From Apostichopus japonicus (Eukaryota; Echinodermata; Holothuroidea; Aspidochirotida; Stichopodidae): a stretch of 64,000 nucleotides of DNA. Of the stretch, positions 1 through 10,000 are shown one piece after another. The notes beneath the pieces are model-generated. The model made no database searches, was not told where the DNA came from, and saw only the letters and a program-made list of their open reading frames with translations. The stretch is from contig NC_092565.1 in assembly GCF_037975245.1 (NCBI RefSeq), positions 8,716,999-8,780,998 of the forward strand, written 5' to 3'. The position numbers and the translations under genes are program-made. Position 1 is the first letter of the stretch, and every line of letters begins with the position of its first letter.

Positions 1-893
1 ACTTCAAATTGGAGATGTGAAGTTTGAAACTTTTGCCTTTGACTGGGACAATTATTTGGAGTTGATACTCTTTCTGTTCTCCATCAATTCTTAGCCTTAG
101 TGTCCTTCTTCTGTCCTTCTTCTGTCCTTCCTCTGTTCTTTTGTCCTTCTTTCTGTTCTTCATCTTCACTCCTCTCTTTCCCCATCCTCTGGTATTTATA
201 AACGAAATGTCAGACAGGAAGAGTTTATTGTATCATTGCATAGCTTAATTTTAGACAGCCCTACCTCCTATAGTTTGCAGCACATTTTAATACAAGTTGA
301 ACTAGTTAAAAAAATTGATAGAGAATTGAGAACGAATGAAAGAAACCATTTGGTCTCTAATCTATTCACTAATCAGTGACAATACATTGAACAGAATTGA
401 CTTCAGGAAAAAGATTTGTAATAATATTTAGAAGTATTTAACATACACAGGGTACGAGAAATGAGATAGAGATATACTATATAAATATAGCATCATGCCA
501 TCTATTGATTTAAGAAATACATTAGTTGCTTAATAGTCATAAATGATTTTCAAACCTTTGATAAAAAATGAACCAAAGATTATGTATACTTCCGTGGTTG
601 AATATGTGTGTGAACTATTTTTTTTCTGCCTGTGATATGACTTCTGTAAACTTTCGTAAATAGATTAATAATTACATAAAAAGTTTAAACCCTGACATAA
701 CCTTTTGATTCATCACGTTGTTACTCTGTTTTATCTATCAGAAAATCACAGGCTGATAATTCCGAACATGTACTGTACTCATTAATTAAGACATAACAAA
801 TCTTTAGTTATCATTTGTAGCATAAAATCGACATGATACTAAGGTAACTTCATGTGTGAACATTGGATACATTGTCTTCATATAGAATCAACG
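1..893. other. 3' flank of the protease gene, no other gene seen
   Basis: AT-rich sequence that includes the probable 3' untranslated region of the protease. A pyrimidine-rich run with repeated GTCCTTCTTCT units lies at about 100-165. No reading frame resembles a protein. Confidence 0.5.
224..229 (-). terminator. Possible polyadenylation signal of the protease gene
   Basis: The minus strand reads AATAAA. It is the first exact signal below the stop codon and would give a 3' untranslated region of about 670 nt. Weaker variants such as ATTAAA near 288-293 are alternatives. Confidence 0.25.
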
Positions 894-1039
894 TTAATCA
901 GATCTAGGTACGTGTAATAACAAATTTGGTGTGTCTTTCTGATCCAGAACAGCATCTCTGGTGGCATCGTTTAGTATGATGTCTCGGACTTCATCTGGTG
1001 TAAGGTCTGGGTTTAACCCGAGATGAATGGCAACAACTC
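894..1039 (-). CDS. Protease coding exon 8: C-terminus and stop
   Basis: This 146-nt terminal exon encodes residues 331-378 and a TAA at 896-894. The acceptor is TTTGCTTTAG at 1040. [23 protein letters not shown] is the helix after the catalytic Ser that closes S8A domains. The chain stops about where proteinase K stops, so no extra C-terminal domain is present. Confidence 0.92.
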
Positions 1040-4000
1040 CTAAAGCAAAAAGAAAACAATAGCAAAAAATTGTGTAAAACAAAGAAAGTCCATAAATCCT
1101 TTATGAAAACATAGAACTATTCACAATGGAGAAACACGGCAGTTTAAACAATAAAGCAAAAGAACATTGTATTTTAGCACCCACCCCCCCCCCTCGCCCT
1201 CCGTTTCTTTCCACTGGCGATGTCACTTCCCCACACATCTGCCCCCCAAAGAAATTAAAAATAAAACAAACTGTTAGCAAACTGCTTATACACTAAAGAG
1301 CCAGTGTAAGAGAATGTGTAAAAGTAAGTGGGCCTGACATTTCGATCCCGGCAGGATCTTCTTCAGAGGCTGCATGACACTTGTCATTCAGCCTTGTCAT
1401 TCAGCCTATGAAGAAGATCCTGCTAGGGTCGAAACGTCAGGCCACACATTTACAAGCACAATAATGAACTGTTCAAAAGATTCACAATTAACTCATAATG
1501 AGCAGAATAAGGTCGACTGAACCTATTTACCTGCCACGTGTGGTGTTGCCATGCTCGTCCCACTCTTTGAAGTATAAAGGTTATCTCCAAGGTAACTGGC
1601 TGATACGATTCTTCTTCCCGGGGCGTAGATGTCCGTACATCCTCCGTAATTGGAGAAATATGCTCGAATATCATCTTCCTGAGACGCCCCAACTGTAATT
1701 GACTGCGGTACAGGGATAAAACACAACCAGCATGGTTATTCAAACAGCAATGTGTCCATGGTAACAGATATGCTAATGATGACCTTACATGCATGAACAA
1801 GCATTAAAGTATTTAAGGTTGAGTTTCGTATAACTAAACATATACATCACAAAATAGGGATGTAGATGCCTAGAGTCCTAGAAGTGGTATCTTCCCCCCC
1901 CCCCGGTATCCCCCCCCCCCCCCTCGGCACATGAAAACTTTGCTTTTAAAATTCAAGGTGATTTCTCATTTTGTATTTTTGTGTTTGTTAATACCCTATG
2001 AAAGAGCAAGAATGATCTGGGCTCCAGCAGGGCCTCATCATTGGTACCCCGATGTACCCCAGACTGCAACAGTATACCACAATGCGAAGTAGCCTTCTGC
2101 ACCTCTACAAGAACTACGTATAGTACTACTTTTCTACGTACCGCCTCATTTCAGTTCTGGTTTAAGTATTGTTCCGTAGGGACACTGTTTGTATTTGCCC
2201 AGGTTTACACTCCCTCTTGGAACAAAAAAGGGTATCCCAGAGAAGAAAGTATAATAATATATCGGCCTAGGTAAGTTAGGCCTAGGTAAGTTAGGCCTAG
2301 TTTAAATTTGTAGATTTCTCTAGGTATAAAACTTTTTTCTTTTGCAATTCTTTTGCAATGTATTTAGCTTAACAGCTACAGGCTGTTCATTTATGGTAAT
2401 ATTTCTGGTTCTTTCTCATTTGGTTACAGTTAACTTTAGAAGATTGGCTGGTATGATGATGATTGATAATTTATGCAAATTGCAGTTCAAATGTAATCTT
2501 TATGCCACCTTTAATGTTACTTCAGGTAATACTACTCTTCTTAAGGACTAATATGCTGCAATATTTGTAGATATTATTATGGCCATGATGGTGATTTACA
2601 AAGGTTGTTAAGGAATTAACATGCCTCATAAATCATACCCCTGATCATAGATGCTGATAACGTAACGTGCACCAATAGAAACAAGTAATGTCAAGGCTCA
2701 GCCCTTATAGTAATTTTAAATAGGGACGGGCCATCTTGTACTTGAAAAAAATGCTTGAATTTGAAACGGTGCCTACGAGTAAGGTTATGACTATATCGAG
2801 GCGACACATTTCTTGCCGAATTAATTACTCCCAACTTAAATTGAACACTAAGGATGTGACGTCAGATAGGTGAACATTTTGGAGTTCTTGAGTATTTAAG
2901 GAAGAGAATGCAAGAAAAAAACAATAAGCTTAAAATCAATGGTTTAACGTACCCACGGAGCACGGGCAGGGGATCTGAAGCAAGCATTGTCATCATTGTT
3001 CGATGCTGCCGCCACTACTGACACCATGTTGTCATTAAGATATAACACTGCGTCATCTTCGACCCTTGACCCACTTCCGCTCAGTGACATCGACACGACG
3101 GCTGGTAGCTGACGGTTTTCAGCCACCCAATCCATACCTAACAAGAGTTATCATAATAATAATGAGAATATCATAGGAACATTACACTATGTAAGTAAAT
3201 AGAGATTGTAAGTTAGCCTATCCTTCATTATCGCAAATGACTTTTGGCACAAAAATTAAAGTTGTGGAGCGTTTATTTGAGGAATGATCTTTTAAGCATC
3301 TCATCAGCGGCTCATCAGTCAAAGTGGCTGGACTACTTACAAACACACATATTACACACACACAAACACTCCATAAGGTCAGTTTCTCTTATTACACCTA
3401 CCGTTAATAACTCCTGCTTTCGATCCTGAGCCCTGGCATCCCAGTACCCTGACGGAGTGGACAAATGCTTTCTTGGCAACACCATAATTCAAACCTGCAA
3501 CAGTTCCAGCACAATGCGTGCCGTGGCCCTGACAGTCACCATCTGCGCCCTATACACATGAGAGAAACACTTAGAATAAACTCAAGCGTTGCGTTAATTG
3601 GAGGCGAAATATATTCGTAATTGACTACTTGTCATGTATCGGCGATTGGGTTGCAGCAGAAGCTCAGAGGGACAGTGGAGTACGTCACTTTGATTGGAGT
3701 GGGCAAAGTTACCTCAAAACGTTTTTTTTTAATATTCTTTGAAACAAAAGGAAAATTCGATTTCCTTAGTTTTTTTCAACAAGAGAGTACCCGGTACTTT
3801 ATTATAATTTGAAACTTTTAAAAAGAATGCAGTTGTTAAATAAAAGGTGTTTTTTATTAATTGCATAAATGAAAAGGGGTCTTTTTTTTATCACCACAAA
3901 AAGGGCACATCAATGGGCACGTTTAAGGGTTTTCACAAACTCAGGAGGTTTCTGGGCCGTCCTTTGTACAGTTCTTGCAAGACCAAAGTTGATATTTTGC

Positions 4001-7000
4001 TGGCTCAGACACTGTGTTGTATTTCACATTCAAGACTTAAAAGCATTATCCTATGTACTTAAACATAGCAAATTTCATTCACCCCGACGTGTGCGGATAA
4101 TGAAGGTGTTTCTGTATATTCTTTACGCCTGTGTTTTCATGACTGGGTGTGTAAGAAACAATATGTTGAATGAAGGCTGTCTGCTGCCCTCTAAAGTGCC
4201 TTTGATTCTTGTTATTTATGAAAACCGATTTTTGGGGAAGTTACAACTCTTTAGTCAGTGTATTACAGAAAGGCTCAATCATAAGGTCGCCATCTCATTG
4301 AGTCGATATTCGATACAAATTAAGGCTAGAAAGATACCCCTTTCAAACGCCACAACCCCCCCCCCCCCCCCAACCATTCGAGGGACTCGTGTAAATTATA
4401 CCTATCATAACAGTATGTATCTTGATTTGTTTTATTTATTTATTTTAGTTTATTTTTCTCACTTTTACACTATTCCTTATCCTCTAGATAGGCCTAGTTT
4501 TGGGCCATGTCAAGTCTTATTAACTACATTTCCATTTTAGATACCTCGAGCTAAACTCGACAGTTACACGCCTACACTGACCGATCAAATATGTAGTATG
4601 GACCTCTTACAGGGATAAATGCAATCGTCGGTTACCATGGAAACTCACCGAACTGTTATATTGTAGACAAATGATAGTCACACCTGAGTAGTATATGTGA
4701 CTATTAACTTTATTTCATCTTCAGGGGCTTCTGTAATTTCCAATTATGAAAATTAACTCATCTCTTGACATGTTCAAACTTACTGACTGCCTAGAGCTCA
4801 TGTTAACCTTTTGACCTGTATCAACTCCTCCAGAATTTTCAAAATCGACACCTCTGTCTGAAAGTCTTAAAGCGATGTGATTTCTTGGTGATCGTGGCCA
4901 ACAAGCTATACACGTATACAAAGCGAAGCAAACTACTGCTGCTATTCTGGTATAGGCCCGTAAACGTTGTCGCAAGTAAATAATACTATAGCCTTGCAGT
5001 AGGCGCTGCCTGTGAGACCCCCCCCCTCCCCTTCCCCCTTCCCAAGGAACATTATCTTTTACGTTTTTAGTATACTAAATTATCGCTGGTATACTAAGGA
5101 CGTGATCTCCCTTCCGACTGAAATCTGCCAGGCCGTTGAAAACACTGTCGAAACCTTCAGAGAAAGTGATACATCCAATTCCGACCAACCATATTACTAA
5201 TGGTTTCTTGTTTCTGTTACCAGTGTATAAATTCAGGGTGTTTGGTTACTTTAAGGTTCCCGGGTAAAATGCCCAATCTCGTCTTTAAACTGACTGATGA
5301 TTAATGTTCCTAGGGACATATAGCCTAACGTACTATGTAGGGGACCATTTTGATATATAGCACAACATATACTACGTAGGGGATGATATCCCTGCCCCAG
5401 ACCTATGCCCTGTATACCTAGAAATCAATGATTGGAAACAGCTAATCCGTCCGTCAAATTTCTTTTTGTCAGATTTTGTTGCAATATTTTTTTTTCCTTC
5501 CTTTTCCTTTTCTCTTTTTTTTTTCTCATGACAGGTAGGGGTACCTTTCTCCCTTTGATGTTCTTTCTACCGGAGGGTCTTTAGATTTTTTAACTTTTAT
5601 CATCCTTTGGAGTTTTAAAAGTATCAACCGTTTTGCGTATACCCCCTCGAGAGAGTAGCATAGAAAACACAAATCTTCATCTAATCTGTGCGATTGGTAT
5701 GGTGTATACATGGAAGGCTTGAACAATTAAGGAAAATGCCGCCATCTCAAATGCTAAAGGGGCGAAACAAGGAAGGGTATGGTGTCGTAGACATCCGAAG
5801 ACATTTCTCATCAGCACGCAAGGTTAGTGAGTGGATAAATGGGTGGGGAGGGGGTGGGGTCGGGATTATCATTTTTTTTACAAGGAAATTTTGTTGGTAG
5901 TCTGCAGCTATCTTTCATTTATATAAACCTTAATAATTTAATTAATTTTATCACGTGACATGCACGACATGTGACGTCAGTAAGAACTTACGACACCATT
6001 TTCGATAGCGTCGTGATCTACGAACGCCCTCTTTCCTTCAAACTCTTCGTGAGTTGTACGGATGCCTGTATCAAGCACATACACATGTACCCCAGCTCCA
6101 TCTCCTGAAAACGGAAAACGAGAGAAATTATAAAGGGTCAACCAGAAGAAAAGAGAGATGAAATTCAATTTTCTCAAGGGAACGATAAGGGGAGGGTTGG
6201 GGGGGGGGAGGGGAGGGGAGGGTTGAGGCTACTTGAAGATAGCAATAGTATGCTTCCTACTATTTGAAGATATGTGAACATTAGTTGACTTTCTAGATTA
6301 TTTGTGGCAATAATGATAGCCTTTTGACCCGAGTTTGTTGTGTTGTGTCTGGTTCACCTTACAATATGCCATTTTATAAACTCATTACCTAAAGTAATTA
6401 GACATTATTGTCGTATCATTTAGTACGTTTCATCTCGCAGATCACTGAAGTACCAATTAAATATAATGTTATTAACATATGATAAGGAAATCAATGGTTA
6501 ATAAATACTGTTTGCCATTTTATTAATACTTACATTAATTAGTCTGCGGTATAATTTACGAAATGATACTCTCTCATTATGTCGAGATATTACTGCAAGT
6601 TACAGATTATGTGACTCTTGTCATCTGAGCACACGGAAAGTACAATATCTACCAACCTTACAAATATTCTTAACCCGCCCCCTCACAACACCCCCTCTCC
6701 CGTTGATGGTTATTTATATATTCTTTGTGGGGGTGGGGGGGGGAGGTCGGAGTGTATTTCATCTTTGTGTATTATGTGGTTTGTAGAAGTGTCGCCTTTA
6801 TCAGTTCTAACACATACCACAAGAGTTGTCATTCCCGCTGTTTTGTAGGAACCAACAAACTAGTATCTAACACGCCGGGAAGTAAGTGATATGCCGTATG
6901 TGCTGCCCTCTTTATATCTAACTTTTCAAACTAGTTTCTGGAGCCCCCAAATATACCACAGTCCACCGCGCTAAATGCGACCGCAGTTTTGCCTTAGTCG

Positions 7001-10000
7001 ACTCTTTAAGAAGATAGCGCCAACATTTGACGTGTCTTGTTTTTTTCCTTCTCTTTGAACAAGATTTTGAAGTCGACATTTTGACAAGAATCATATTGAG
7101 GGATCGAGGAAGAATTAAACGAGTATATGTTTGCCAATGTTCAGGTAAGACCAAGATTTCTTATATGAATAAGTTCAGTGTATGGAAATGGAAACCAGCC
7201 GTTTGATAAATTAGATTTGAATGTTTAGGGGGAAAGAAGGTAGAATATAAGGTGTGCGCTGAATTATGATTAAGTCAACTATCTGAAGTCAGAATTTATT
7301 ACGTTTTAATTAAATATCGCTTTTCAGTTATATAGATAAACAGTAACCTTTGTTTGCATTCGAACATGGCACGTGACTATTAAACTAAAACCTAGACATT
7401 TCATTGGGTAAAACGGTATCTTTGTTTATTTCCTGAGCTAATCGCGATCAAAGGAAGCGAATGACATTAGGAAAGATTTTGTAACTTTTTTTGTGGCTGC
7501 GTTATGTGAATACTGGATGAGAATTAGAAATTAAGGGAAATAACCAAACATATGTAATTTAATTTATGCAAATGAGAAGAATCGGTCTGCCTTTTAATAA
7601 TGTGAAGAATTCAGATGAATATACCTTGTCAATAATTAATTAAATAAACGCGAGGAATTTTATTGAAAAATAAATAAACAGACGGAGAAAAATGAAGCAA
7701 CCTGGAACCGATCTTGTTATTGCAGTGAAAGGTTGTCACATGCATGTAGCAACCACTATCGCATCATTTTAAAATTTATCATTATTTTGTGATTGATCTC
7801 GGGAAACCTTTCTAGAAAAATTTAATAACTCCTGGTTTTTACTGACGAAAAACTATCAACCAAACCGACTGATGACGTATTAGGTCACCACATCATCTTG
7901 ACTGCTGGACACCGGCTACCCACCTCCTCACACCCCCCATGGTGTTATTTTTAGATAAATAGAAAAATAATGTTAGGAGAAATATTGATTGGTTTGAACT
8001 GTTGGGTAAACGTTGTAGATTATGTTAATATATAATATGTAAATTTAATATGAATATATTACTTTTAACAAACCAGATCGGCTGGACAGTCTTCGCGAAA
8101 TATCATTTTTCAGTCTATGAATTGAACTCATAAAGCAAGATTGTTCAACTAAATTTATGATTGTAGCAAATTTAAATATTGTAATTTATTTCTGGTGCTA
8201 ATCTTTTCAAACTGTATGAGTTATGACAGACCAAAAATTTTCTCCATTTTTTTTGGGGGGGGGGGGGGCTTTTGTGGGACGCTTTTCTCTAGACTGGAAT
8301 ATCGATAGAATAAGAACGGTTTTGTTTTTCCGATAAAAAATTTTACTTTTTAATTTTAACCGATACTCGATACAAGCATATTTTTTAATCTTTTATTAAT
8401 AAATTAGTCGATTTATTTAATAAACCTGTAATAGGTCTATATTTTTAACAACAGCAAACTATAGTAACACAAGGTTGACAAAATACGTCATTATTTAGAT
8501 GTTGTTTAGATGTAACTTACAGGACATTGTTACTATCATCAGCGCAATTCACCTATTCGCTCAGAGATCGTTCACGCTGAGATAAAAAGAGTTAGTTTCT
8601 GTATTCTCGTGGCGATTCAATTCGTTTGGATATCATGTACACGCTCTTTTCTGTAAACACAAGACATTGATGTAAAATATCATTTTTTTTTCGTGGCTTA
8701 TCTCACCAATGGGTTTGTATTCGTCGTCCAATGGTAGATACCGCTGATCAATTCTGTCTAATCCCCAGGTTTCCTCCATCCTAACAACTCCATCCTCCTC
8801 GATATATTTCACTGCCTCGTGCTCTCGTAACTGAGCGAAAAGAACAATTATCAATAATCAATATTCATATTAATAATAATAATAACACAGAAAAAAAAGT
8901 TTTCGATTTTTTATAAATTTTCATGTTTGCTTTTCCATGTAACTTTGATACTGCAAATGACCCCTGGACTTCCAATGAGGTGGAAACGAACCTTAAAAAT
9001 TTAGTCGGACGAGAATTAATTTACATCAATTTTTTTTAAAATTTTGTGTTTTGTGTTTTAGGGCTATTTATTACTTCTTCATTTTTTATTAAATCCGGCC
9101 AATTTTTGTTTAAGCAGTTGCATTTGATAATTTTAACCAACTTAACTCTCTCGTATATTAACTATCTTCTGTCTATTCCTGGTGGTTTTTGTCCGAACGA
9201 AATACGGGAGATAATAACAGGTTATTAAGTGGTAATAATTCGTTTTAACCGGGTGCAGCTTGCTTTCCGGTGACCAGTTTTCTTTGTCATGGTGCCTTTA
9301 TTGTCATATGTATAGTTTTTTTTTTTTAAATTCTTTTTAAGTATATAATGTCCAGATGGGTGACAAACCTGCGACGGCTCACCCATCACTCACTCACAAG
9401 AAAATCGTTTGGAGGAGGTTTGGGTGGGTGAACGACCTCCCATTTACGCTGATTGGAGTTTTATTGCTTGAATCCAAGTCACACATATACATAACTAACG
9501 AGCGATAACACGATTAGGATCCATCACGGCGGCGTTTATACGCACTGGCATTAGATATTAATAGATACCTTAATGAAACCTCACCGGAACACGAGTCCAT
9601 TACGCTAATTTACTCCATCAACAATTATTTCACTTTAAACAACACAAGAAAAGGAGTTCAAAAGAAGTTAAGTAGAATAAATTTGGTTTTTAAAGAAAAG
9701 GTGTTTTTTTTTAAAAAAAGAATGTATTTCATAGAAACTGAAAGGAAATTTTATTTTAATTCCTCATCTGTTTTCCCTTTTCTGATGGCTGAGGCCTTCC
9801 ATAAATATTCTCTGACCATCATTTTTTTTGTCGATATAGAAGAAAAAGTCAAACGCAAAAAAAATCAATCATTCCCATTAAATGCCAAAAAAAGAAGGAA
9901 GCTATATTTTTCTAGTTTTTGTTGCTCCTTATCGATATTGAAGGATGCAGTTAAATCCAGCAATCACGTGAAAGTTATGGTGATTGATAACTTCAAACTT

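Noticed and set aside
3869-4540. 223-codon plus-strand open frame in protease intron 4
   Set aside because: It is the longest frame in the window but lies antisense inside an intron, passes through a 16-base C tract, and shows no domain or signal consistent with a known protein.
4721-4975. 84-codon minus-strand frame in protease intron 4
   Set aside because: It starts at a non-ATG codon, lacks recognisable motifs, and would break the consistent exon chain if spliced into the protease.
6918-7154. Basic-residue-rich minus frame, with a plus-strand donor-like CAG|GTAAGA at its end
   Set aside because: No matching acceptor and open frame on the plus strand; minus frame has no family resemblance.
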